From contig DAOVQG010000106.1 of assembly GCA_030628805.1 (NCBI GenBank), positions 1-13,822 on the forward strand: DNA of 13,822 nt. Reading direction: 5' to 3'. The position numbers were made by a program, and so were the translations under genes. The notes beneath the pieces are model-generated. The model was not told the origin of the DNA. It searched no databases and worked only from the letters and a program-made list of their open reading frames with translations. This stretch comes from JAGMDK01 sp023128695 (GTDB lineage Bacteria; Planctomycetota; Phycisphaerae; UBA1845; Fen-1342). Of the stretch, positions 1 to 7,396 are shown one piece after another (positions within the stretch are counted from its first letter, which is position 1; each line of letters opens with the position of its first letter).

Positions 1-2
1 AT

Positions 3-194
3 CCCATCCCAAACGACAAGTCGCCGCCGAGCTCCGATCATCAAACCACCTGCGCTCACCAGTTGGACGATTCCGTGCGAGCGGAGACGGATCGGCTCGT
101 CGGAAAAGCGGATCCTAAGTCCGACAGACTGCTAGTTCAGGCGATTCAGGAGGTGACGAAGCTGGCCAGTTGGGAGCTTCTGGGACACCGGTAG
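3..194 (+). CDS. possible C-terminal tail of a gene cut by the window edge
   Basis: An open frame enters from the left edge and stops at TAG 192-194. It would encode about 63 residues, including an acidic, helix-like stretch (LDDSVRAETDRLVGKADPKS, then DRLLVQAIQEV) ending in WELLGHR. I do not recognise the family. The composition looks protein-like, but the frame runs straight through the 21-bp mobile-element end at 115-135, which encodes PKSDRLL here. The tail may therefore be a read-through into inserted DNA, or chance. No start is visible because the window begins inside it. The call rests only on an open frame and residue composition. Confidence 0.3.
   Translation, partial: PIPNDKSPPSSDHQTTCAHQLDDSVRAETDRLVGKADPKSDRLLVQAIQEVTKLASWELLGHR
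115..135. repeat. solo terminal inverted repeat of a CTAG-ended mobile element
   Basis: These 21 bases are identical to positions 9513-9533, the right end of the element at 9403-9534, and contain AAGTCCGACAGACTGCTAG. No matching left end (GCTAGCAGTCTGTCGGACTT) lies between position 1 and here, so this is either a solo end or the right end of an element that begins left of the window. Its CTAG supplies stop codons in frames on both strands. Confidence 0.75.
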
Positions 195-442
195 TCCCCA
201 AAGCGATAAACGCAGCCGTCGAGGCCCTGGAAACGTACCCGGGACAAGAACGTATCGTGAGCCGAGAAATCTAATACCCCCAATAAGGGTTATACTACCA
301 GCGGCGGAGGGCGAGGAGATTTTGCTTTGCATCGTTGAATCATTTGGGTATCATCGGTACTTGGAGGTGCGGGGCCGCGCGACCGTGTATCGGTGGGAAG
401 ATGGCATTTCAGGGGTCCCGACGGGTGGAGGAGGACATTTCG

Positions 443-3346
443 ATGAGATTCGCAGGGATATCGATCACTGCTGTGCTGCTGGCTTGCCTGGCCCTGCCGG
501 CCACGGTGCGGGCCGACCGTATCTCTACCTATTGGCAAGCCGGTATCGGCAATTGGAGCACCGCGGCCAACTGGGACAACGGCGAGCCCATCGCTGGTGA
601 TTACGCCTACATCAACAACGGTGGGACGGCACAGATAACGGCCCACGGTGAAATCTGTGATTTCCTCTGGCTTGGCCGCAACGCCGGCGATAGCGGAACT
701 GTCCAAATGACTTCCGGCAGCCTGTCGGTTTCTTTTTACGAAGACATTGGTTACCATGGCACCGGCACGTTTAACCACGCCGGAGGGACGAATTCGCTTG
801 CCATCCTTCGCCTCGGTTATGAGTCCGACGGCAACGGCATTTATGAGCTGAGCAATTCGGGCAGCCTGTCCGCCTGGCACGAACACATCGGAGACTCCGG
901 CACCGGCCGCTTTACACAGACCGGCGGGACGAATGCTATCACGAGCGAGCCGGCCGGGATCCTCTACATCGGGACCGAAGCTGGCGCCAGCGGTACCTAT
1001 GAGCTGAGCAATTCCGGCAGCCTGTCAGCGGGAATGGAGCACATCGGACACGACGGCGATGGCAGCTTCGTGCAAAGTGGCGGGACGAATACGGTTTCAA
1101 ACACCCTCTTCGTCGGACGTAACGCCGGCGCCACTGGTACGTATTCCCTGAGTGCGGGCCAGTTGGTGGCCCAAGGCGAACATATTGGCTATCAGGGAAC
1201 CAGCGGCAGCCTTACGCAGACCGGTGGAACGAACAGCGCTGGTTTCATCGGCATCGGCGGTATCGGGTGCAGCGGGACCTATACTCTGAACAATGGGAAC
1301 GTGTCCGCCAGCCACGAACAGATCGGCGGTTATGGGACGATGGGAACCTTCAACCAAGCGGGCGGTACCAATACAGTTACAGACTACCTCAACCTCGGCT
1401 GGTACTCGGGCAGCCACGGAACGTACAATCTCACCGGCGGCACGCTATCGGCCCCTGACGAGCGTATCGGTGAGTACGAGGGGAGTGGCACGTTTTACCA
1501 CAGCGGGGGGACGAATCATCCCGACAACCTCCACCTCGGCTACAGTTCCGGGGTGACTGGTACTTATGAGCTGAGCGGCACCGGCGACCTGTCGGCCGAG
1601 TATGAGTACGTCGGGCGCTACGGCTTCGGCAACTTCACCCAAACCGGCGGCACCAATACGGTCGCATCCGTGCTCTACCTTGGCCGTTACTCGGGGGCGG
1701 ATGGTATGTACGATCTGAGCGGCGGGGCTCTCTCGGCAGGCTCGATCCGCGTCGGATACTACGGCATCGGCCAGTTGAACTGGAGCGGCGGAACGCTCGC
1801 TGCGGACAGCATCGACGTCTCCAATGGCTCCATGATCGTTGAGCAGAACTGGACCTACGATGGGGAGTTGGACATCGACAGCGGGGGCGCCGTGTACCTG
1901 GGGTCAAACAGCCTGACGCTCGACGCGCCCGGGGCCGGCGCAACGGCCGACATGAGCGGTGGAACACTATTCGCATATGAACAGTACGTCGGCTGGGACA
2001 ACAACGCCACATTCGAGCAGGCCGGCGGCACGAATACGATCAACGGCACGCTCTGCCTCGCCTGCAACCCGGGCTCCAGCGGGACGTACAGGCTTCTTGC
2101 CGGTGGTACGCTTCATGTTGCAGACGCTGTCACGGGCGGCGCCGGCGCGAGTTCCTTGATCCTGGATGGAGGCACGTTGGATCTGGACGCGTCGATTTCG
2201 GTCGGATCGCTCACCGTCGGCGAGCACCACTACTCCGTATACGCGCAGAGCGACGGGACGAATAGCGTCAACGATCTCTGGCTCGGCTTATACTCCGGCA
2301 CCGAGGGAACGTACGAACTGAGCGGCGCGGGGCAGTTGTTGGCGGCATGGGTCGAGTTCGTCGGGGATGCCGGCACGGGCAGTTTTGTCCAGACCGGTGG
2401 CACAAACACCGTTTACGGTCGACTCAGTATCGGCAACCTCCCGGGCTCCAGCGGGGCGTATGAACTGAGCGGCGGCGAGTTGTCGGCAGGCACGGAAAAC
2501 GTCGGCCGGGGGGGTACCGGCACATTCACCCAGACCGGCGGAACGAATACGGTCGCCAACGAGCTCTGCGTCGGTATGGACCCCAGCTCCAGCGGCACGT
2601 ATACGATCTCCGGTGGCAGCCTGAGTCCTGGCGTTTTGGATGTGGGATTCGGCGGGAGCGGCACGTTCAACATCGACGATGCCTCGGCACAGATCACCAT
2701 ATCACAACTGCTGGGCTTCGGACCCGACAGCACCTTCGCGGCCGTGCCCGGCAGTACGATCCACATGACCGGCTCGGACTTCGAGAACGCCAACACCAAC
2801 GAAGTCGAACTGGCGGGGCTGAGTAACCTACACCTGATCTTCGAAGGCGGCACCGCGGATACTGATGATCTAGAGGTGGCCTGCGAAGACAAGCTGGCCG
2901 TCACCGACGGCTACATTGACAACTTCGCGCTCGACACGCTGACGCTCGGCGGCGTGGACGTGGGCATGATCCGCCTAGTAGACAACACGGACAACGGCAA
3001 CCGCGGCGGGGTGGGCGGCAACGCCGAGGCGTTGTACGTTGACACGCTCGTGCTCAACGCCGGGGCGGTGCTCGATCTGAACGGGCTGCACCTCTACTGG
3101 TACACGGAGTTCATCGACAACGGCGGAACGATCCTCAACGGACACGTGCGCCAGGTTGAGATGCCCGGAGACTTCGACCGGGACGGAGATGTCGACGTGG
3201 CTGACTTTGAGATCCTCGCCGGCTGCATGGAAGGTCCGGACCAGCCGTGCTCGCTAGGATGCGAAGATTGCGATTTCGACGGCGACGGGGACGTTGACCT
3301 GCACGACTTCGCGGCGTTCCAGGTCCTCGCGACCGGATCCTTCTAA
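443..3346 (+). CDS. secreted beta-solenoid repeat protein with C-terminal dockerin
   Basis: The protein has 967 residues. The start at 443 is chosen because GGAGGAGG (426-433) lies just upstream and a clean signal peptide follows: hydrophobic core about residues 8-20, likely cleavage after TVRA (residue 24). The frame stays open back to 335, but that extension would bury the signal peptide. After a WSTAANWDNG start typical of autotransporter-associated repeat proteins come about 13 repeats of 44-52 residues with the pattern GTYxLSxGxLSA, ExIG, GxFxQxGGTN, LxLG. They resemble the T5SS/PEP-CTERM-associated repeat type and should fold as a beta-solenoid. A non-repeat beta-rich region follows, and residues 907-967 form a type I dockerin with two calcium loops (DFDRDGDVDVADF and DFDGDGDVDLHDF). 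No autotransporter barrel or PEP-CTERM anchor is visible. The role is probably an extracellular structural or adhesive protein; the ligand is unknown. It stands alone and converges on the next gene. Confidence 0.9.
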   Translation: MRFAGISITAVLLACLALPATVRADRISTYWQAGIGNWSTAANWDNGEPIAGDYAYINNGGTAQITAHGEICDFLWLGRNAGDSGTVQMTSGSLSVSFYEDIGYHGTGTFNHAGGTNSLAILRLGYESDGNGIYELSNSGSLSAWHEHIGDSGTGRFTQTGGTNAITSEPAGILYIGTEAGASGTYELSNSGSLSAGMEHIGHDGDGSFVQSGGTNTVSNTLFVGRNAGATGTYSLSAGQLVAQGEHIGYQGTSGSLTQTGGTNSAGFIGIGGIGCSGTYTLNNGNVSASHEQIGGYGTMGTFNQAGGTNTVTDYLNLGWYSGSHGTYNLTGGTLSAPDERIGEYEGSGTFYHSGGTNHPDNLHLGYSSGVTGTYELSGTGDLSAEYEYVGRYGFGNFTQTGGTNTVASVLYLGRYSGADGMYDLSGGALSAGSIRVGYYGIGQLNWSGGTLAADSIDVSNGSMIVEQNWTYDGELDIDSGGAVYLGSNSLTLDAPGAGATADMSGGTLFAYEQYVGWDNNATFEQAGGTNTINGTLCLACNPGSSGTYRLLAGGTLHVADAVTGGAGASSLILDGGTLDLDASISVGSLTVGEHHYSVYAQSDGTNSVNDLWLGLYSGTEGTYELSGAGQLLAAWVEFVGDAGTGSFVQTGGTNTVYGRLSIGNLPGSSGAYELSGGELSAGTENVGRGGTGTFTQTGGTNTVANELCVGMDPSSSGTYTISGGSLSPGVLDVGFGGSGTFNIDDASAQITISQLLGFGPDSTFAAVPGSTIHMTGSDFENANTNEVELAGLSNLHLIFEGGTADTDDLEVACEDKLAVTDGYIDNFALDTLTLGGVDVGMIRLVDNTDNGNRGGVGGNAEALYVDTLVLNAGAVLDLNGLHLYWYTEFIDNGGTILNGHVRQVEMPGDFDRDGDVDVADFEILAGCMEGPDQPCSLGCEDCDFDGDGDVDLHDFAAFQVLATGSF
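695..2680 (+). repeat. tandem coding repeats, about 13 units of 132-156 bp
   Basis: The solenoid-coding part of the 443-3346 gene is a degenerate tandem array. Most units carry a GGTACNTATGAGCTGAGC-like block and a CAGACCGGCGGNACGAAT-like block. The closest visible DNA match is 842-870 against 998-1026: 28 of 29 bases agree at a spacing of 156 bp, exactly 52 codons. This suggests duplication more recent than for the other units. Two interruptions (near 1790-1930 and 2140-2250) contain longer linkers that break the period. Confidence 0.8.
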
Positions 3347-3405
3347 ATGACCGTGCGCAATTGTGCGACAACGAAGAGCCGGCGGGTGGCGCTGTCGGGG
3401 TGTGC

Positions 3406-3423
3406 CACTGCTCTTGAGCAGTG
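3406..3423. terminator. palindrome between convergent genes, possible bidirectional terminator
   Basis: CACTGCTC (3406-3413), TT, GAGCAGTG (3416-3423) is a perfect 8-bp inverted repeat in the 135-bp gap between two converging genes. A hairpin could end transcription from both sides, but there is no following run of T, so a plain intrinsic terminator is not proven. It may equally be one of the dispersed palindromes seen throughout this window. The rest of the gap shows nothing else. Confidence 0.4.
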
Positions 3424-3481
3424 TGTTACATAGTCACTTAGGTCCACTGTGCGGACCAATCGAGCTTTACGCCGGCGGGGC

Positions 3482-3844
3482 CTAGGCCGGGTCTTCAAGG
3501 TTGTCGTTATCCACGTCCCCCAGCAATCTCGCCCGCCGGCGACCCCGTATGTCTGACCGCCGTTGGTGGATCAGCATCAGGTTGCGGACGTAGATCATCA
3601 CGCTCAGGGCCTGGGCCGTCATGAAGACCAGGTCTTTCCGCAACAGCGCGTAGACGAACGTCATCAGGCCGCCGCAGAGGCTCAAGTACCAGAAGGCCAC
3701 CGGAATGTGGCTGCGCTTACGGCGTTCCGAGGAGATCCACTGCACGACGAAACGCATGAAAAAAATGAACTGCGCGGCGAACCCGAAGATCACCAGCGGG
3801 CGCTGCAACTCCCCGAACACCCACTGCCACAAGTCCTGAAACAC
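3482..3844 (-). CDS. LpxB N-terminal-like (LAB_N) small membrane protein
   Basis: The protein has 120 residues and a GTG start with AGGAG about 7 nt upstream, inside the end of accD. Only 9 nt separate the accD stop from this start, so the two are probably translated together. Three membrane segments are visible (about residues 14-36, 46-67 and 71-90). The family signature is clear: FFMRFVVQWISSERRKRSHIPVAFWYLS, LRKDLVFMTAQ and a final YVRNLMLI. This matches the domain fused to the N-terminus of some lipid-A-disaccharide synthases (LAB_N family); here it stands alone without the glycosyltransferase. The C-terminal tail (residues 95-120) is basic, then acidic. The function of stand-alone copies is not settled; a role in envelope lipid or lipid A metabolism is inferred from the family. 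It is the last gene of the block. Confidence 0.85.
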   Translation of the reverse strand: MFQDLWQWVFGELQRPLVIFGFAAQFIFFMRFVVQWISSERRKRSHIPVAFWYLSLCGGLMTFVYALLRKDLVFMTAQALSVMIYVRNLMLIHQRRSDIRGRRRARLLGDVDNDNLEDPA

Positions 3845-3853
3845 TCGCCGCTC

Positions 3854-4678
3854 CTACTTGTTGCAATAGTCGATGATGCGGGCGATTTCGCTGCGCAGGT
3901 CGCGGCGGTGGACGATGCGATCGACGAAGCCGTGCTCGAGCATGAATTCCGAGCGCTGGAAGCCCTCCGGCAAAGTGGTCTTGATCGTGTTGGCGATCAC
4001 CCGCGGGCCCGCGAAGCCGATCAGCGCGCCCGGCTCGGCCATAGTAACGTCCCCCAGAAAGGCGAAGCTGGCCGCCACGCCGGCCGTGGTCGGGTCGGTC
4101 ATCACGACGATGTAGAGGCCGCCGGACTCGTCGAGTTTCGCGATCGCCGCCGAGGTCTTGGCCATTTGCGCCAGGGAGACCATCCCTTCCATCATGCGGG
4201 CCCCGCCGCTACAGGTGACCATCAACAAAGGCAGGCTTTCGTTGGTGGCCCGCTCGGCGGCGGCGGTAACCTTCTCCCCGACGACTGCGCCCATCGAGCC
4301 CATGATGAAGAACGGGTTCATGACGCCCATGATCAGCGGGCGCCCTTTGATGAAACCCTTGCCGACCACAATGGCTTCGGTCTCGCCGGTTTGCTCTTTG
4401 GTCTGGGCGAGCCGGTCGCGATAGCTGATGCGGTCGGTGAATTCGAGCGGGTCGGTCGATTCCAGGTTCGGCAGGAACTCCTCGAAGGTCCCCGGATCGT
4501 TCAATTGCGTAATACGCGTCCGCGCGTCGATCCGGTAGTGATGATCACATTCCGGACAGACGTGCAGTTGCTCTTCCAAAATACGGCGGTAGACCATCGC
4601 CCCGCACTGCACGCAACGAATCCATAATCCCTCGGGAACCTCAACGTTACGTGGCTGCGGCCGGGTTGTTTCGGGCAT
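3854..4678 (-). CDS. accD: acetyl-CoA carboxylase carboxyltransferase subunit beta
   Basis: The protein has 274 residues. AccD pairs with AccA to transfer the carboxyl group from carboxybiotin to acetyl-CoA, giving malonyl-CoA, the first committed step of fatty acid synthesis in the cytoplasm. The N-terminal zinc ribbon is intact (Cys22, Cys25, Cys41, Cys44 in IRCVQCG and HVCPECD). The crotonase-fold part follows with CSGGARMMEG and PTTAGVAASFAFLGD, where the usual forms are GGARMQEG and PTTGGV. The start MPETT is chosen because the zinc ribbon lies at the usual distance from it. The frame stays open 26 codons further, but that piece is translated from the palindrome at 4734-4752. The ribosome-binding site is weak (GAGAG). 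The stop overlaps the leader of the LAB_N gene. accA is not in the window. Confidence 0.95.
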   Translation of the reverse strand: MPETTRPQPRNVEVPEGLWIRCVQCGAMVYRRILEEQLHVCPECDHHYRIDARTRITQLNDPGTFEEFLPNLESTDPLEFTDRISYRDRLAQTKEQTGETEAIVVGKGFIKGRPLIMGVMNPFFIMGSMGAVVGEKVTAAAERATNESLPLLMVTCSGGARMMEGMVSLAQMAKTSAAIAKLDESGGLYIVVMTDPTTAGVAASFAFLGDVTMAEPGALIGFAGPRVIANTIKTTLPEGFQRSEFMLEHGFVDRIVHRRDLRSEIARIIDYCNK

Positions 4679-4708
4679 GGTGACTCTCGTGTCAGGCTCA
4701 GAATGTAG

Positions 4709-4752
4709 CGGCCGGGCTCCGTACCGGCCGAACCACCGGCTGGAAGCCGGTG
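4709..4752. repeat. two adjacent palindromes upstream of accD
   Basis: CGGCCGG (4709-4715) pairs with CCGGCCG (4724-4730). Directly after it, CACCGGCT (4734-4741) pairs with AGCCGGTG (4745-4752) around a 3-nt loop. Both lie in the 120-bp space between the phosphatase-like gene and accD. They look like dispersed planctomycete palindromes and could weaken transcription into accD or protect the RNA end; no T run follows on the minus strand. They also create a false N-terminal extension of accD. Confidence 0.6.
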
Positions 4753-4798
4753 CCACACATAATGGTTGGGGCTACACGACTTGTGCGGCGGACTGTTA

Positions 4799-5377
4799 TC
4801 ATTCGTGTTTGGCTTTAGTTGTTTCGGTAAGCTCGATCACGAGCGGCACGGTCGCGTTGCGGGCGGTCTCCCAGACCTCGGAGGGCTCCCGGCCTTCCAG
4901 GGCGCACTGAGCCATCGCGAAGATGAACGGCCGCACGACCACCCCGAGCGTCTCCTCACCATTCTTTTTGACTTGCTTGCGTATGCAGGCGTTCACGCGC
5001 TTGGCCGCCGCCCCGAGCTCTTCGCCGCTGGGCGGGTGCACGTTGAGCGGCGATTCGCACAACTCGCGGTGAGCCGAGGGGTAGCGACTTTTCAGTTGCG
5101 ACTCGGTCAGTCCCGCCCAGAGACCGACGTCAACCTCGATCAGGTCATCGAGCATCTTGGTTGGGATGGACAGCCGGCGTGCCAAAAAGGCGGCGGTTTG
5201 CGTCGCCAACTCGTCGGGGGCATGCAGAATCCGTTGCAGGCCGACGGAGTGCAACTGCTCAGCCCACGCGGCGCATTGCTGTTGACCCTCCCCGGTCAGC
5301 GGCAGTTCAACCCGCCCCAGAAGGCGGCCTTCACCATGCCAATCGGTGGTTCCACAGGGTATCAGGGCGACTTTCAT
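4799..5377 (-). CDS. histidine-phosphatase-fold protein lacking catalytic residues
   Basis: The protein has 192 residues. The fold follows the phosphoglycerate mutase/histidine phosphatase family: MKVALIPCGTTDW at strand 1, GRVELPLTGEGQQQ, a TQTAAFLARRL helix, EVDVGLWAGLT and LGVVVRPFIFAM. The phosphate pocket is gone. The RHG motif is PCG (residues 7-9, so the nucleophilic His is Cys8). The usual arginine before the QTA helix is absent. The second SHG motif is RPF (149-151). Only the acidic EVDVGLW segment remains family-like. It is therefore probably a pseudoenzyme with a binding or regulatory role; this is inference. The start overlaps the rpe stop (ATGA), with GGAGG 13 nt upstream, so translation is likely coupled to rpe. 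No frameshift or stop is seen, so it appears maintained rather than decaying. Confidence 0.85.
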   Translation of the reverse strand: MKVALIPCGTTDWHGEGRLLGRVELPLTGEGQQQCAAWAEQLHSVGLQRILHAPDELATQTAAFLARRLSIPTKMLDDLIEVDVGLWAGLTESQLKSRYPSAHRELCESPLNVHPPSGEELGAAAKRVNACIRKQVKKNGEETLGVVVRPFIFAMAQCALEGREPSEVWETARNATVPLVIELTETTKAKHE

Positions 5378-6054
5378 GTCGTTTGCTTAGCCTCCGTCCG
5401 CGCGGCTTGCCGAAGTGACTGTAACGCCGCGCCAGGGTCATCGGCCCCGAAAACGGATGTGCCGGCGACGAGCGTGTCCGCTCCTGCTGCTACAGCCGGC
5501 GGAGCAGTCTCGACGTTCAGCCCGCCATCGACCTCCAACCATTGTTCCGGTCGCAAGCGGTCGCGTAACAACTCGATTTTTTCCAGGCACTCAGTCATGA
5601 ACTTCTGGCCGCCGAACCCGGGCCAGACGGTCATTACCAGAACGATGTCCACGCGCTCGATGATTTCGAGCACGGCTTCCGCCGGCGTCCCAGGGTTCAG
5701 CGCGACGCCCACCTTCACGCCCAGAGCTCGTATCTGATCGACCAGCTCGAATGGTTGCTCAACCACTTCGATGTGGAAAGTAATACTGTCGGCCCCGGCG
5801 TCAACGAACGCGGGGGCATATTTACTCGGGTCCGTGATCATGAGGTGCGTGTCGAGGAAGAGTTCCGTGCACTTCTTGATGCCGGCCACGACCGGGACGC
5901 CCAGCGACAGGTTGGGAACAAAGTGGCCATCCATCACGTCAAGATGCAGCAGGTCCGCGCCGGCGGCCTCGACAGCCGCAATCTGCTCCGCGAGATAGCC
6001 GAAATCCGCGTCGAGCACGGAAGGCGCAATACGAATTGGCCGGGTCGTATTCAT
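5374..6054 (-). CDS. rpe: ribulose-phosphate 3-epimerase
   Basis: The protein has 226 residues, the usual length. Rpe interconverts ribulose 5-phosphate and xylulose 5-phosphate in the cytoplasmic pentose phosphate pathway. The TIM-barrel motifs are all present: IAPSVLDADF with Ser12, LHLDVMDGHFVPN with metal ligands His37 and Asp39, DTHLMI with His70, PGFGGQKF for phosphate binding, and VDGGLN with Asp176. The segment before PGFGGQ reads VMTVWPG, where many homologues have Asn or Glu in place of Trp. The start MNTTRPIRIAPS is chosen from the family N-terminus; a frame open 55 codons further lies wholly inside the pgk end. Only 7 nt separate it from the pgk stop, and its own stop overlaps the next start by 4 nt, which indicates one operon. 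Confidence 0.95.
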   Translation of the reverse strand: MNTTRPIRIAPSVLDADFGYLAEQIAAVEAAGADLLHLDVMDGHFVPNLSLGVPVVAGIKKCTELFLDTHLMITDPSKYAPAFVDAGADSITFHIEVVEQPFELVDQIRALGVKVGVALNPGTPAEAVLEIIERVDIVLVMTVWPGFGGQKFMTECLEKIELLRDRLRPEQWLEVDGGLNVETAPPAVAAGADTLVAGTSVFGADDPGAALQSLRQAARTEAKQTT

Positions 6055-6061
6055 GTTGATC

Positions 6062-7312
6062 TTAGGCGTCGTCCAGGACCTCGATGGAATCGAACCGCTT
6101 GCCTTCCAAGAACTTAAGTGAGGCCCCGCCGCCCGTGCTGATGTGCGTGACGCGGTCCGCGAGCCCGGCCTGTTCGATGGCCGCCGCGCTATCGCCGCCG
6201 CCGATGACGGAGACAGCACCTCGATCTGTAGCCTCCGCGATCATGCGGGCCATCGCGAAGGTGCCGGCTTCAAACGGTTTGGTCTCAAAAACGCCCAGCG
6301 GGCCGTTCCAGATGATCGTGCCGGCGTCTTGGATAATGCGCCCGAATGCTTCGAGCGTTTGAGGCCCAACATCGAGTCCCATCAATTCGGCCGGCATTTC
6401 CCCTGATACTACTGTTGTTTCAACTCCCTCACGCAACTCGGTCGCCGCCACCGCGTCCGCCGCCAGCCGGAGCTTCGGACCGGCTTGTTCGAGGAGGCTC
6501 CTGGCGAGGTCGAGCTTGTCGCGTTCGCACAGGCTCTTGCCAACGCTGCGATCCTGTGCCGCCCAGAATGTGAAGGTCATCGCGCCGCCGATAAGAATGT
6601 GATCCACTCGCTGCAGCAAATTCTGGATGACGCCGATCTTGTCGCTGACCTTCACGCCGCCGAGAATTGCGACGAATGGGCGTTTCGGTGCTTGGACGGC
6701 CTGCCCGAGGTACTTCAGCTCCTTTTCGACCAGGAAACCGAGCGTCCTGTTGCCGGTCGAGGTTAGCTTGGGCACGTCATACATGCTCACGTGCTTCCGA
6801 TGGCAGGTGCCGAACGCGTCGTTCACGTACATTTCGGCGTGGGCCGCCAGACCTTGAGCAAACTCTTGCCGCAAGGTCTCCTGTTGCGGTGTGAGCTTCT
6901 TGTCGAGATTATTTTTGGCCTGGTCGATGATGGTCTCGGCCGCTTGGAAGCGGACGTTTTCCAGCAGCAGGACCTCGCCGTCTTGTAACCCGGCCACGGC
7001 TTCGGCGGCCGGCGAACCGATGCAGGCCGGGACGAATTTGACGGGCCTGCCCAACAATTCGCCCATGCGTTCCGCGACCGGCTTGAGCGAGAAGCGGGCG
7101 TCCTGTTCAGGATCGCCGGTCGGCCGCCCGAGGTGACTCATCACGATCGCACGCCCGCCGTGGTCGATCACGTGTTTGAGTGTGGGTAGGAACATGCGGA
7201 TACGCCGGTCATCCGTCACGTTCTGCTGGGCGTCGAGGGGGACGTTGAGGTCGGCGCGGAGCAAGACCCGGCGGCCCCGCACCTCCAGATCGCGAACCGA
7301 TTTCTTAGCCAT
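6062..7312 (-). CDS. pgk: phosphoglycerate kinase
   Basis: The protein has 416 residues. Pgk converts 1,3-bisphosphoglycerate and ADP to 3-phosphoglycerate and ATP, the step after GapA. Visible motifs are LLRADLNVPLD near the N-terminus, MSHLGRPTG, LLLENVRF, VNDAFGT, NGPLGVFE, GGDSAAAIE and HISTGGGASLKFLEGK near the C-terminus. Between ENVRF and DAFGT there are about 42 residues, compared with about 24 in E. coli from memory; the extra piece is a charged helix-like segment (DQAKNNLDKKLTPQQETLRQ). The ATG has AGGTG 5 nt upstream and AGGAG further out. gap lies 84 bp upstream on the same strand and rpe follows by 7 nt. Confidence 0.96.
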   Translation of the reverse strand: MAKKSVRDLEVRGRRVLLRADLNVPLDAQQNVTDDRRIRMFLPTLKHVIDHGGRAIVMSHLGRPTGDPEQDARFSLKPVAERMGELLGRPVKFVPACIGSPAAEAVAGLQDGEVLLLENVRFQAAETIIDQAKNNLDKKLTPQQETLRQEFAQGLAAHAEMYVNDAFGTCHRKHVSMYDVPKLTSTGNRTLGFLVEKELKYLGQAVQAPKRPFVAILGGVKVSDKIGVIQNLLQRVDHILIGGAMTFTFWAAQDRSVGKSLCERDKLDLARSLLEQAGPKLRLAADAVAATELREGVETTVVSGEMPAELMGLDVGPQTLEAFGRIIQDAGTIIWNGPLGVFETKPFEAGTFAMARMIAEATDRGAVSVIGGGDSAAAIEQAGLADRVTHISTGGGASLKFLEGKRFDSIEVLDDA

Positions 7313-7339
7313 GGCTCACCTGCGCTCCTTCAAAACGCA

Positions 7340-7361
7340 GGCCCATCCAACTGGACGGGCC
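7340..7361. promoter_or_regulatory. hairpin in the gap-pgk spacer
   Basis: Read on the minus strand, GGCCCGTCC and GGATGGGCC form a 9-bp stem with one G-U pair and a 4-nt AGTT loop, within the 84-bp spacer between gap and pgk. There is no T tract, so full termination is unlikely. A processing or stability element that sets the ratio of gap to pgk message is possible but unproven. Confidence 0.4.
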
Positions 7362-7396
7362 GCGTGCTGTTCCATATATGCTAGACCGCCGGACTC

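Noticed and set aside
291..296. TATACT as a -10 box for the repeat-protein gene
   Set aside because: No -35-like hexamer at 16-18 bp, no extended -10, and planctomycete promoters are poorly defined; too weak to list.
3563..4627. A 354-codon open frame on the + strand opposite accD and the LAB_N gene
   Set aside because: It is antisense to two well-identified genes, its product is rich in His, Asp, Arg and Gly as expected from the opposite strand of GC-rich coding DNA, and it resembles no family I know.
4766..5737. A 323-codon open frame on the + strand opposite the phosphatase-like gene and rpe
   Set aside because: It runs antisense across two genes with clear family motifs and has low-complexity composition; a shadow frame.
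6055..6219. N-terminal extension of rpe by 55 codons
   Set aside because: It lies inside the end of pgk in another frame, and Rpe homologues begin close to IAPSVLDADF.
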